DNA from: Oscillospiraceae bacterium
GTDB lineage: Bacteria > Bacillota > Clostridia > Oscillospirales > Ruminococcaceae
DNA: 64,000 bases
Reading direction: 5' to 3'
Assembly: GCA_022835495.1 (NCBI GenBank)
Contig: BQOK01000001.1
Span: forward strand, 868,001-932,000
In this document: one piece after another, positions 16,349 to 24,223 of the stretch
How the letters are laid out: each line of letters starts with the position of its first letter
How positions within the stretch are numbered: the stretch's first letter is position 1
Notes under the pieces: model-generated
The model's database searches: none
What the model was told of the DNA's origin: nothing
Seen by the model: the letters and a program-made list of their open reading frames with translations, nothing else
Program-made: the position numbers and the translations under genes

Positions 16349-16390
16349 CTAGCTGAAAAGCGCCCTCCGCTTGTTGTTGGTTTGTTTCAT
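16349..16390 (-). CDS. Possible 13-codon leader peptide upstream of the methyltransferase
   Basis: ATG at 16390 follows AAGGAGG with ideal spacing and encodes MKQTNNKRRALFS before TAG at 16349-16351, 20 bp upstream of the methyltransferase start. It may couple or regulate translation; there is no protein-level evidence. Confidence 0.3.
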   Translation of the reverse strand: MKQTNNKRRALFS

Positions 16391-16468
16391 ATCCGTTTCC
16401 TCCTTTCAGGTTTATTATGTTAATACCATGCGGTATGTAACCAAATGGATGGTTTGCCGTTTCGGCAC

Positions 16469-16500
16469 AAAAAAACGCCCTTCCCGTTTCCAGGAAGGGC
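16469..16500 (-). terminator. Terminator of the cold-shock gene
   Basis: The stem GCCCTTCC/GGAAGGGC is followed on the minus strand by a run of T (16469-16475). Confidence 0.8.
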
Positions 16501-16515
16501 ACAAAAACCTTACGT

Positions 16516-16728
16516 TCAGGCCAGGCAGACGTTCACTGCGCGCAGCTTGTTGGGGTTCTTGGGATCGGTCTCGGTGTCGAACGTCACCTTCTGGCCGTCT
16601 TCCAGGGTCTTGTGGCCGGGCATCATGATGGCGGAGAAGTGCACAAACACGTCGTCGCCGCCGTTGTCGTTGGAGATGAAGCCGAAGCCCTTTTCGTTGT
16701 TAAACCATTTCACAGTACCGTTATTCAT
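16516..16728 (-). CDS. cspA: Cold-shock protein, CspA family
   Basis: The 70-residue protein contains both RNA-binding motifs, [12 protein letters not shown] and DVFVHFSAI, on the single OB-fold of the family. It acts as a nucleic-acid chaperone in the cytoplasm. AGGAGGT precedes the ATG, and TATAAT (minus strand 16754-16749) lies only about ten bases further upstream, giving a short leader, unlike the long leader of E. coli cspA. It is monocistronic with its own terminator. Confidence 0.95.
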   Translation of the reverse strand: MNNGTVKWFNNEKGFGFISNDNGGDDVFVHFSAIMMPGHKTLEDGQKVTFDTETDPKNPNKLRAVNVCLA

Positions 16729-16886
16729 TCTGGTACCTCCTAAAAAATATTATATTCTTACGTTCAGAACATCGATCGACTGACAGTAAAAGGAAGCCAG
16801 GGCCGCCTTTTACGCACGCCGCCCGCTTGCCGGAAGGGCTTTGGCCGGGGTGCTTTTAGAGCAGTTTCTATTGCAGAGCAATAAAA

Positions 16887-16945
16887 AACTCACATGCTTT
16901 TGTAATTCATTCAACGGGCAAATGACTTACAAAAACATGTGAGTT
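16887..16945. repeat. 59 bp imperfect palindrome in the cspA-nagA intergenic region
   Basis: Arms of 25 bases (starting AACTCACATG and ending CATGTGAGTT) pair with two mismatches around a nine-base loop. A perfect 14 bp palindrome, CAAATGTACATTTG, follows at once (16946-16959). The 457 bp region between cspA and nagA (16729-17185) holds nothing else I can name apart from the two promoters. Confidence 0.7.
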
Positions 16946-17113
16946 CAAATGTACATTTGGTAGAATACTTGCTTAGTATAGCACGCGGAAGGAGAAATAG
17001 CAAGGCTTTTTTGAAAAAAGGAAAATCTTTCTTGCGGCGGGCCGAAAAAGCGGCTCAAAAGGCATGGGAGAAGCCACAAAATTTGCACGATTATCTTTTT
17101 CGCTATTTAACAA

Positions 17114-17142
17114 TTGTTCTTGCGAAGCCGCCGCGCTATAAT
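17114..17142 (+). promoter_or_regulatory. Promoter of nagA
   Basis: TTGTTC and TATAAT are 17 bp apart, 44 bp upstream of the start codon. Confidence 0.75.
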
Positions 17143-17185
17143 GAAATCAACGAAAGTTTCCCTTTCTGAAAGGAGAGTTTTATTT

Positions 17186-18322
17186 ATGATTCTAAAAAAT
17201 GGACAGGTTTTCACCGCTTTGGGCCGCTTTTTGACCGCCGACGTGGAGCTTGAGGGCGACCGCATCAAGCAGGTGGCCCCCGCGGGCACCCTGCACGGCG
17301 CCGAGGAGATCGACGCCGCCGGCAAATACGTGACCCCCGGCTTTGTGGACATTCACATCCACGGCGCGGCCGGCGCCGACTTCTGCGACAGCGTGGACGG
17401 CAGCCAGGAATACGTGAAGACCATGCAGAAATACCTGGGCAGCCAGGGCGTGACCAGCTTTATGGGCACCACCATGGCGTTCAGCGAGGAGATTCTGAAC
17501 GACATTTTTGCCGCGGTAAAGCCCCTGTTCAACCAGGAGGCCCAGGGGGCGGTGCTGCGGGGCGTGAACATGGAGGGCCCCTTCTTCAACAAGGCCAAAA
17601 AGGGCGCCCAGGCTGAAAAATACATCATTGACCCCGACTGGGAGATGTTCCAGCGCCTTTGGCAGACCAGCGGCGGGAACATCCGGCTGGTGGACGTTGC
17701 GCCCGAGCTGCCCGGCGCGGTGGAGTTCATCCGCAAGGCCAGCGAGCTGTGCACCGTTTCCATCGCCCACACCTCGGCCACCTACGAGGAGGCCAAGGCG
17801 GCGTATGCAAACGGCGCGAGCCACACCACCCATCTGTTCAACGCCATGCCCGCCTTCACCCACCGTGCCCCCGGCGTTGTGGGCGCGGCGGCCGACGACG
17901 CGGCCCATGTGGAAATGATCTCGGACGGCATCCACCTGCACCCGGCGGTGGTGCGCGCGGTGTTCGCCCTGTTCGGGGCCGAGCGGGTGTGCCTGATCAG
18001 CGATTCCATGCGGGCCTGCGGCATGCCCAACGGCGAGTACAGCCTGGGCGGCCAGAAGGTGTTCATGAACGACGGCCTGGCCACCCTGGAGGACGGCACC
18101 ATTGCGGGCAGCGCCACCTGCCTGGCCGAGTGCTTCCGCCGCGCCGTGAAGTTCGGCGTGCCCCTGGAAAGCGCGCTGCGCGCCGCCACCATCAACCCGG
18201 CGCAGGCGGTGGGCCTGTTTGACGAGCTGGGCAGCGTGACCGCCGGCAAGCGCGCCGACGTGCTGGTGCTGAACAAGGACCTGCAGCCCGAGCACATCTT
18301 CATCGGCGGCAAAGAGCTGTAA
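17186..18322 (+). CDS. nagA: N-acetylglucosamine-6-phosphate deacetylase
   Basis: The 378-residue amidohydrolase has the metal-binding motif GFVDIHIHGAAG near residue 57, EGPFF (about 130), IAHTSATYEEA, THLFNAMPAF and catalytic ISDSM. It removes the acetyl group of GlcNAc-6-phosphate, feeding amino-sugar catabolism and cell-wall recycling. The start at 17186 has AAGGAG upstream. nagB is not adjacent; the gene is flanked by its own promoter and terminator. Confidence 0.95.
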   Translation: MILKNGQVFTALGRFLTADVELEGDRIKQVAPAGTLHGAEEIDAAGKYVTPGFVDIHIHGAAGADFCDSVDGSQEYVKTMQKYLGSQGVTSFMGTTMAFSEEILNDIFAAVKPLFNQEAQGAVLRGVNMEGPFFNKAKKGAQAEKYIIDPDWEMFQRLWQTSGGNIRLVDVAPELPGAVEFIRKASELCTVSIAHTSATYEEAKAAYANGASHTTHLFNAMPAFTHRAPGVVGAAADDAAHVEMISDGIHLHPAVVRAVFALFGAERVCLISDSMRACGMPNGEYSLGGQKVFMNDGLATLEDGTIAGSATCLAECFRRAVKFGVPLESALRAATINPAQAVGLFDELGSVTAGKRADVLVLNKDLQPEHIFIGGKEL

Positions 18323-18333
18323 AGTATAAAAGC

Positions 18334-18370
18334 AAAAAGATCCCCTGCCTTTTGGGCAGGGGATCTTTTT
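18334..18370 (+). terminator. Terminator of nagA
   Basis: A long stem (AAAAAGATCCCCTGCC and complement) with a T-rich loop and a trailing T run; also usable on the other strand. Confidence 0.9.
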
Positions 18371-18395
18371 ATTGAGAACCCGCTGTGCAGAGCGA

Positions 18396-18419
18396 TTTTA
18401 CTATCGAGCGATAGTAAAA
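18396..18419. promoter_or_regulatory. Perfect palindrome upstream of the ribbon-helix-helix gene, likely operator
   Basis: The arms TTTTACTATCG and CGATAGTAAAA flank AG. The palindrome lies 13 bp upstream of the -35 box of the adjacent gene, which encodes a small DNA-binding protein; autoregulation is inferred. Confidence 0.6.
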
Positions 18420-18432
18420 TGAACAAGTGCCC

Positions 18433-18461
18433 TTGAAAAGATGATACTTTATGGGTAAAAT
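18433..18461 (+). promoter_or_regulatory. Promoter of the ribbon-helix-helix/ArsC operon
   Basis: TTGAAA and TAAAAT are 17 bp apart, followed by a GAAAGGG ribosome site. Confidence 0.65.
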
Positions 18462-18482
18462 CGTTTGTAGAAAGGGCATAGC

Positions 18483-18674
18483 ATGGGCGAGCTGAAAATT
18501 TCCAAAAAAACGGAGCCAGTGACATTCAGTGTGCGGATAGACCGTTCGGTCTTGGCATTCTATGACAGGCTGGCCGGCCAGACCAATCACAGCCGAAACG
18601 AGCTTTTGGGGCTGGCGCTGGACTATGCAAAGGATAAGTTTATGATAGAGAACAACGAACAGGAGGCTTTTTAA
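18483..18674 (+). CDS. Ribbon-helix-helix (CopG/Arc-like) DNA-binding protein
   Basis: The 63-residue protein has a short strand (EPVTFSVRIDRSV) followed by two helices with the turn GQTNHSRNELLGLAL, the pattern of RHH repressors. Its TAA overlaps the ATG of the next gene by one base, so both are translated together. Upstream sits a perfect palindrome suited to a dimeric RHH protein. It may regulate itself and the ArsC-like gene. Confidence 0.75.
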   Translation: MGELKISKKTEPVTFSVRIDRSVLAFYDRLAGQTNHSRNELLGLALDYAKDKFMIENNEQEAF

Positions 18675-19024
18675 TGAACACCTTTATCTGTTACGCAAAA
18701 TGCACCACCTGCCAGAAGGCGCAGAAATGGCTGGACGAGCGGGGCGCGGCGTACCAGGCGCGGCCCATCAAGGAGCAGAACCCCACCGCCGCCGAGCTGG
18801 CCGCCTGGGCCGCGGCCAGCGGCCTGCCGGTGAAGCGCTTTGTGAACACCAGCGGCCTGCTGTATAAGGCCATGAATTTGAAGGACAAGCTGCCCGGCAT
18901 GACCGACGCCGAGGTCTTTGCGCTGCTTGCCACCGACGGGATGCTGGTGAAGCGGCCCATCCTGGTGACGGAAAAGGGCGTGTGCCCGGGCTTTAAGCCG
19001 GAGGTTTGGGAAACGCTGCTGTAA
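18674..19024 (+). CDS. ArsC/Spx-family thioredoxin-fold protein
   Basis: The 116-residue protein begins with a thioredoxin-like fold and the CTTC redox pair (YAKCTTCQKAQKWL). It continues with the family pattern RPIKEQNPTAAEL and ends with LVKRPILVTEKG and CPGFKPEVW. This matches the YffB/ArsC-like group that is usually labelled arsenate reductase family. True arsenate reduction is unproven; a glutathione- or thioredoxin-linked reductase role is equally likely. It is cotranscribed with the upstream RHH protein. Confidence 0.85.
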   Translation: MNTFICYAKCTTCQKAQKWLDERGAAYQARPIKEQNPTAAELAAWAAASGLPVKRFVNTSGLLYKAMNLKDKLPGMTDAEVFALLATDGMLVKRPILVTEKGVCPGFKPEVWETLL

Positions 19025-19095
19025 AAAGGAAAGGAGCCGCCCCCGGAGAACGGCCAGCTTTACCTGCTGTTCCCGGCGGAACGGCTTTGACCGCA

Positions 19096-19149
19096 AAAGA
19101 GAGAGGTGGTGCGCGCCCACAGGGCTGGGCGCGCACCACCTCTCTCTTT
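19096..19149. terminator. Bidirectional terminator between convergent arsC-like and azlD genes
   Basis: Perfect 24 bp arms (starting AAAGAGAGAGG) with a six-base loop. Confidence 0.85.
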
Positions 19150-19159
19150 GTGTGAAGTT

Positions 19160-19474
19160 TTATAAGGGCAGCAGGGGCAGCAGCTTTTCCACCAGAAACA
19201 CGGTGCAGCAGGCGCAGGCCGCCACCGTGACAAGGCCCTTGCCCCACAGGCCCACCAGCACCGCCACCACCAGCGCCGCCGCGGCGCTGACCGGGCTTTC
19301 GGTGGCCGACAGGATGGCCGGAAAGGTCATGGCCGCAAGGCAGGCGTAGGGCACATAGTACAAAAACGACCGCAGCCACACGTTCTCGATCTTTTTCTGC
19401 AGCAGGGTGAGGGGCAGCATGCGGATGAGGTAGGTCACGCCCGCCATGACCACAAGATACCAGAAAAGGCTCAC
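19160..19474 (-). CDS. azlD: AzlD-family branched-chain amino acid export subunit
   Basis: The 104-residue protein has four hydrophobic segments and the family signature YLIRMLPLTLL with YYVPYACLAAM. AzlD is the small partner of AzlC in an exporter of branched-chain amino acids or analogues. Its start overlaps the end of azlC by four bases, indicating translational coupling. It ends at a bidirectional terminator. Confidence 0.9.
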   Translation of the reverse strand: MSLFWYLVVMAGVTYLIRMLPLTLLQKKIENVWLRSFLYYVPYACLAAMTFPAILSATESPVSAAAALVVAVLVGLWGKGLVTVAACACCTVFLVEKLLPLLPL

Positions 19475-20211
19475 AGGGCGCTCACCTCGCTTTCGGTTTG
19501 CGGCGCGGGCCCGCCGCTTTTAAGATGCAGGGGGAACAGCCAGGCCCCCACCCCCGCCGCGGCCAGGGTGCTTACGATGATGGCGAACCCGCTGGAGATA
19601 AAGCGGGAAAGGGGCGACCAGGCCAGCACACAGCTGACGACCACCGCCGCGGCCACCACGTACCGCACGCTTTTGAGCCCGCGCATGGGCGGCACGATGA
19701 TGGCGATGAACATGCTGTAAAGCGCCACGCCCAGCGCGCTGCGCACCGCCGCGCTTAAAACGCCGCTGGCCACCGCGCCGGTGAGGGTGCCGCCGGTCCA
19801 GCCCAGGATGGGCAGGGTGGCAAGGCCGTACATGTAGGCCGGGGTAAGGGCGGCGCTGCGCCCCATGGCCACGGCAAAGATCTCGTCGGTATTGGCAAAG
19901 GCCACCACCATGCGCCGCCGGGTGGTGAAGGCCGGGCCCAGGCGCTGACTGAGCGAGAGGCTCATGAGCGCGTAGCGCAGGTTGATGACCAGCTGGGTGA
20001 GGGCCAGCTCAAACAGCGAGCCGTGGGCCAGAATGACCGTGAGGCCCGCAAACTGGCCCGCGCTGGTGAGGTTGGTGAGGCTGATGAGCCCGGCGGTGAG
20101 GGCCGAAAGGCCGCCGTTCACGGCCAGGATGCCAAAGGTGAAGCTGACCGAAAAATAGCCCACGCCGATGGCGAGCCCATCCTTTAAGCCCGCCCGGTAT
20201 TCCGATGCCAT
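19471..20211 (-). CDS. azlC: AzlC-family branched-chain amino acid export permease
   Basis: The 246-residue protein carries multiple membrane segments and the AzlC signatures GVGYFSVSFTFGILA, SLTNLTSAGQFAGL, INLRYALMSLSLSQ and FANTDEIFA. It forms the main channel of the AzlCD exporter in the cytoplasmic membrane. The ATG at 20211 is followed by the rest of the operon (azlD). No Lrp-type regulator gene is adjacent. Confidence 0.92.
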   Translation of the reverse strand: MASEYRAGLKDGLAIGVGYFSVSFTFGILAVNGGLSALTAGLISLTNLTSAGQFAGLTVILAHGSLFELALTQLVINLRYALMSLSLSQRLGPAFTTRRRMVVAFANTDEIFAVAMGRSAALTPAYMYGLATLPILGWTGGTLTGAVASGVLSAAVRSALGVALYSMFIAIIVPPMRGLKSVRYVVAAAVVVSCVLAWSPLSRFISSGFAIIVSTLAAAGVGAWLFPLHLKSGGPAPQTESEVSAL

Positions 20212-20301
20212 TGGGGGTCCCCCTTCTTTTCAGGATACTGCACCACAGTATACCACCAAAGCGGCGGGCAAGTAAAGCGGCGGTTTTTCCAAAGTTTTTG
20301 C

Positions 20302-20330
20302 TTGTAGCGGCGGGGGAAACCGTCTATAAT
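20302..20330 (+). promoter_or_regulatory. Promoter of the HAD phosphatase operon
   Basis: TTGTAG and TATAAT are separated by 17 bp, in the divergent region between azlC and the HAD gene. Confidence 0.65.
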
Positions 20331-20414
20331 ACTAGGCGGGAAAGTGCGCGCGGGCCGCCCGGCCGCCCCGGGGGCAAGGGGCCCGGCCCGCGCCGGAAAA
20401 GGAGAGGGATGGGC

Positions 20415-21215
20415 ATGGAGTATAAAGCGCTGGTCCTGGATGTGGACGGAACGCTGGTGGCGCACGGCGAACGCTGCGCGCGGCCGGAGGTGGCCGCGGC
20501 GGTGCAGGAGGTGCAGAGGCGGGGGGTAAAAATTGTGATCGCCACGGGGCGCACCTATTTTGCCATGGCGCCCGAGATCCTGGGCGGCATCCGGCCGGAT
20601 TACGCGGTGTGCGCCAACGGCGCCCAGGTGCTGGACGGGCGGGGCCGCCTGCTGGCCAGCAAGGACTTTACCCCCGAGGAGATGTACGCCCTGGTGGATT
20701 ATTTTGAGGACTACAGCCACCCCCTGGCTTTTTGCTTTGCCGACGACTACTACGTGTATGTGGAGTACGAGCGCATGAAGGCCTTTTACAAGCAGGCCAC
20801 CGGGCACGATGAGTATGTGCGGGACGGCGAGGACCAGACCCGCCACCTGCAAAGCATGCCCTTTGGGGCGTTCGGCATCCTGCCGCCGGCGGCGCTGGAC
20901 GGGTTTGAGGCGCGGTACGGCCATTTGGGCTTACAGTTCGTGCCCTACCGCCCGGGCTACTACGACATCAACCAGCACGGCATGAACAAGGCCGTGGGCA
21001 TGGCGCGCCTGGCGGAACTGGCGGGCTGGCGGCCCGGGGAGCTGGTGAGCGTGGGCGACAACGACAACGACGTAGCCCTGATGGGCTTTGCCGGCCTTTC
21101 GTACTGCATGGCCAGCGGCTCGGCCAAAGCGCTGGCCGCGGCAAAGCGGGTGGCCCCGGGCGTTTTGGAAAACGGCGTGGCCGCCGTGGCGCGGGAGGTG
21201 TTTTTGCAGCCGTGA
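20415..21215 (+). CDS. Cof-type HAD phosphatase
   Basis: The 266-residue protein has HAD motif I (LVLDVDGTLV), motif II (IATGRT), the type IIB cap region and motif III/IV (NKAVGMARL then VGDNDNDVALM). These enzymes dephosphorylate sugar phosphates or cofactor-related compounds; the substrate cannot be told from sequence. ATG at 20415 is preferred to 20409 because GGAGAGG would be too close to the latter. The stop overlaps the GTG start of the next gene (GTGA). Confidence 0.9.
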   Translation: MEYKALVLDVDGTLVAHGERCARPEVAAAVQEVQRRGVKIVIATGRTYFAMAPEILGGIRPDYAVCANGAQVLDGRGRLLASKDFTPEEMYALVDYFEDYSHPLAFCFADDYYVYVEYERMKAFYKQATGHDEYVRDGEDQTRHLQSMPFGAFGILPPAALDGFEARYGHLGLQFVPYRPGYYDINQHGMNKAVGMARLAELAGWRPGELVSVGDNDNDVALMGFAGLSYCMASGSAKALAAAKRVAPGVLENGVAAVAREVFLQP

Positions 21216-21706
21216 GTTTTGAACCTGTGTGGGGCCCGAACAGCCGGGCGATCATTCTGGGCAGCTGGCCCAGCCCCAAAAGCTGGGAGCAGGGCTTTTA
21301 TTACAGCCACCCCCAAAACCGGTTCTGGCCGCTGCTGGCGGCGCTGGCCGGGGAAAAAACGCCGGGGAGCATCCCCGAGAAAAAGGCGCTGGTGCTGCGG
21401 CACGGCCTTGCCCTGTGGGACGTGCTGGAAGCCTGCGACATTGAGGGCGCTTCGGATGCAAGCATTAAAAACCCCGTGGCGGTGGATCTGCCCGGGCTGC
21501 TGGAAAAAGCGCCGGTGCGCGCGGTGTTCTGCAACGGCGCGGCCTCCCATAAATTGTACGGGAAGCTGCTGGAGCCCGCGACGGGCATCCCGGCGGTGAA
21601 GCTGCCCAGCACCAGCCCGGCCAACGCCTCGTTTTCGATGGAACGGCTGCGGCAGGAGTGGGGCCGGGCGCTGGGGCCCTGGCTGGATGCGGGAAACAAT
21701 GGATAA
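21212..21706 (+). CDS. DNA-deoxyinosine/uracil glycosylase family protein
   Basis: The 164-residue protein has uracil-DNA-glycosylase-superfamily motifs: ILGSWPSPKSWEQGFYY with HPQNRFWPLL, then the C-terminal motif LPSTSPANASFS. This is the pattern of the hypoxanthine-DNA glycosylase (family 6) group, which excises deaminated adenine. The GTG start overlaps the HAD gene stop by four bases. The pairing with a phosphatase has no known mechanistic meaning. Confidence 0.85.
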   Translation: MSFEPVWGPNSRAIILGSWPSPKSWEQGFYYSHPQNRFWPLLAALAGEKTPGSIPEKKALVLRHGLALWDVLEACDIEGASDASIKNPVAVDLPGLLEKAPVRAVFCNGAASHKLYGKLLEPATGIPAVKLPSTSPANASFSMERLRQEWGRALGPWLDAGNNG

Positions 21707-21730
21707 ATCGGCGTTTTTGGCCCGGTTTCA

Positions 21731-21759
21731 TTGCTTTTTATCCTTTACTCTGCTAAAAT
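21731..21759 (+). promoter_or_regulatory. Promoter of the xpaC-telA operon
   Basis: TTGCTT and TAAAAT are 17 bp apart. The position argues against a GTG at 21778 as the start of xpaC, because almost no leader would remain. Confidence 0.65.
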
Positions 21760-21828
21760 GGTTCTAAGACGCCGCCCGTGCCAAAGGCGGGGCGGCGGTC
21801 GCCTGAATTTTACCGTGAAAAGGTGGTG

Positions 21829-22464
21829 TTGGCCACGAGCAAGTGGATCGAGATCAAGCACAAACCCGTGATGCCCTGGTATTTCGCGGGGGCCGTGTGG
21901 CTGGTGGGGGCCCTGGCGCTGCCCATTTATCAGCTTTGGGCCCTGGGCCTGACGGCGGCTGCGTCGGCAGCGGTGTATTTTGTGATGGCGCGCGTGTGCC
22001 CGCCGGTGGTAGAGCGCCGGGCGGTGCCGTTTTTGACCGGCCGCGAGGACGCGGACGAGATGCTGAACCTGATCGACCAAAAGCGGGCCGCGCTGCACGT
22101 TTTAAACGGGCGCATCCCGGACGACGCGCTGAGCGCCGCCATCCTGCGCATGGAAAAGGCCTGCGAGGGGATCTTGACCGAGGTGGAAAAGGACCCGGAA
22201 AAGGCCCCCCAGATCCGGCGGTTTGCGAACCATTACCTGCCGGACGCGGTGAAGCTGCTGGAATTGTATGCCGATCTGGAGGAAAAGGGCGTTAAGGGCG
22301 AGAACGCAAACGAGGTGCGCGGCGAGGTGGAAAAGAACGCGGCCACCATCGCCACCGCCTTTGAAAACCAGCTGGACAGCCTGTACGCGGCCGCCGCGCT
22401 GGAAATGGATACCGACCTGGAGGTATTGAAAGGCATGCTCAAAGGGCAGGGCCTTGTGGAATAA
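21829..22464 (+). CDS. xpaC: XpaC-like protein (5-bromo-4-chloroindolyl phosphate hydrolysis family)
   Basis: The 211-residue protein has two membrane segments (about residues 14-50) and a helical cytoplasmic domain containing QIRRFANHYLPDAVKLLELY, the conserved core of the XpaC family. The TTG at 21829 (or GTG at 21826) follows AAAAGG. XpaC commonly sits directly before telA, as here. Despite the historic family name it is not an established phosphatase; a role in envelope stress with TelA is likely. Confidence 0.85.
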   Translation: MATSKWIEIKHKPVMPWYFAGAVWLVGALALPIYQLWALGLTAAASAAVYFVMARVCPPVVERRAVPFLTGREDADEMLNLIDQKRAALHVLNGRIPDDALSAAILRMEKACEGILTEVEKDPEKAPQIRRFANHYLPDAVKLLELYADLEEKGVKGENANEVRGEVEKNAATIATAFENQLDSLYAAAALEMDTDLEVLKGMLKGQGLVE

Positions 22465-22491
22465 CACCTGAATTGAAAGGAACGAGAACCG

Positions 22492-23655
22492 ATGGAAGAA
22501 AATAAAACCATGCCCGAGCTGACCCTTGAAATGGACGCAGTGCCCACCCTGACCCTGGACCCCGCAGCGGAGACGGCTGAGCAGCCCGCCCTGGCGGAAG
22601 AAAAAAAGGTGGAGCCACTGATGATCGAGGAGACCCGCCTTTCGCCCGAGGAGCAGAAGGCCGTGGATGACTTTGCCGAAAAGATCGACGTGACCAACAG
22701 CCAGATGATTTTGCAGTACGGCGCGGCCACACAGAAAAAGATCGGCGATTTCAGCGAGGCCGCGCTGGACAAGGTGCGCACCAAGGACCTGGGCGCCACC
22801 GGCGATATGATCGCCAGCCTGGTGACCGAGCTCAAGGGCTTTGACGCACAGGAGGAATCCAAGGGGATCTTCGGCTTTTTCAAAAAGACCAGCAACAGCC
22901 TGGAAGCGCTGAAGGCAAAGTACGCCAAGGCCGAGACCAATGTGGAAAAAATCGAGGGCATGCTGGAGGGCCACCAGGTGCAGCTGCTGAAGGACATTGC
23001 CATGCTGGACAAAATGTACCAGATGAACATGGTGTACTTCAAGGAGCTGACCATGTATATCCTGGCGGGCAAGAAAAAACTGAAAAAGACCCGCGAGGTG
23101 GACCTGAAGGCCGCCATGGAAAAGGCAAAGGCCAGCGGCCTGCCCGAGGACGCGCAGGCGGCCCGCGACCTGGCGGATATGTGCGACCGCTTTGAGAAGA
23201 AGCTGTACGACCTGGAGCTGACCCGCAATGTGTCGATTCAGATGGGGCCGCAGATCCGGCTGATCCAGAACAACGACACCATGATGGCCGAGAAGATCCA
23301 GACCAGCATTGTGAACACCATCCCCCTGTGGAAGAGCCAGATGGTGCTGGCTTTGGGCCTGGCGCACAGCCAGCAGGCCATTGAGGCGCAGCGCGCCGTG
23401 ACCGACATGACCAACGAGCTGCTGAAAAAGAATGCCGCCGCACTGAAGACCGGCACCATTGAGGCCGCCAAGGAATCCGAGCGGGGCATTGTGGACATTG
23501 AAACGCTGCAGGCGACCAACAAGAGCCTGATCGAGACCCTGGACGAGCTGTCCAAGATCCAGAGCGAGGGCCGCGCCAAGCGCGCCGCCGCCGAGGTGGA
23601 GCTGGGCCGCATTGAGGGCGAATTGAAACAAAAACTGATGGAGCTGCATAACTGA
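22492..23655 (+). CDS. telA: Toxic anion resistance protein TelA
   Basis: The 387-residue protein has an acidic N-terminal tail, then the TelA domain from about residue 55 to the end. Diagnostic segments are FFKKTSNSLEALKAKY, LLKDIAMLDKMYQMN and IQMGPQIRLIQNNDTMMAEKIQ. It is predicted to be cytoplasmic and largely coiled-coil. The family is linked to tellurite and cell-envelope stress tolerance. It lies in a four-gene operon, followed within two bases by the LemA-like gene. Confidence 0.93.
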   Translation: MEENKTMPELTLEMDAVPTLTLDPAAETAEQPALAEEKKVEPLMIEETRLSPEEQKAVDDFAEKIDVTNSQMILQYGAATQKKIGDFSEAALDKVRTKDLGATGDMIASLVTELKGFDAQEESKGIFGFFKKTSNSLEALKAKYAKAETNVEKIEGMLEGHQVQLLKDIAMLDKMYQMNMVYFKELTMYILAGKKKLKKTREVDLKAAMEKAKASGLPEDAQAARDLADMCDRFEKKLYDLELTRNVSIQMGPQIRLIQNNDTMMAEKIQTSIVNTIPLWKSQMVLALGLAHSQQAIEAQRAVTDMTNELLKKNAAALKTGTIEAAKESERGIVDIETLQATNKSLIETLDELSKIQSEGRAKRAAAEVELGRIEGELKQKLMELHN

Positions 23656-23656
23656 T

Positions 23657-24223
23657 ATGAAAGGGCCTTGTAAACTGGAACAAAAACTGCCCGCCGCCCT
23701 GCGCCGCAAAGCGGTTGCGCCCGCGCTGGCCGCCGTGATGGCGCTGGCGGGGGTGTTCGGCATCGGCGGGGCGAAGCTGGCGGGGTATGCACAGCGCACA
23801 GCCGCCAGCTTTGACAGCGGGATGTACAGCATCTCGGCCGACCTGGACGCCCGGCTGAACGCGGCGGCGAACCTGGCGACGGTGGCCGGCAAGGTGGACG
23901 GCGTGGACGAGGGCGTGATCGCCGCGGTGGACGGGGCCATTGCCGCCGTGCAGGCGGCCGACAGCCCGGCCGCCAAGGCGGGCGCGGACCGGACCCTGAG
24001 CGAGGCGGTGAACGCGCTGTACGACGCGGCGGCAGGCGCGGCAAACGCCAACCAGGCGGACCTGATGGCGGGGGAATTGGCCGAGTTCAACAGCCGGGGC
24101 AACACCATTTACAACAACGACTACAATTCCAATGCCCGCAGGTTCAACCAGGACCTCGGCGGCCAGCCGGCCCGGCTGATCGGCGCGCTGTGGGGCATTG
24201 AACCAGCGGAGTATTACGAATGA
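23657..24223 (+). CDS. LemA-like membrane protein
   Basis: The 188-residue protein has one N-terminal membrane helix (about residues 22-42), followed by a long helical domain. The C-terminal signature FNSRGNTIYNNDYNSNARRF with LIGALWGIEPAEYYE is that of LemA proteins. LemA and TPM-domain proteins often occur together, and here their reading frames overlap (ATGA). The exact role is unknown; it is probably part of an envelope-associated complex. Confidence 0.8.
   Translation: MKGPCKLEQKLPAALRRKAVAPALAAVMALAGVFGIGGAKLAGYAQRTAASFDSGMYSISADLDARLNAAANLATVAGKVDGVDEGVIAAVDGAIAAVQAADSPAAKAGADRTLSEAVNALYDAAAGAANANQADLMAGELAEFNSRGNTIYNNDYNSNARRFNQDLGGQPARLIGALWGIEPAEYYE

Noticed and set aside
16939-17169. 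A 76-codon frame between the palindrome and nagA
   Set aside because: It lacks a ribosome site and overlaps the nagA promoter.
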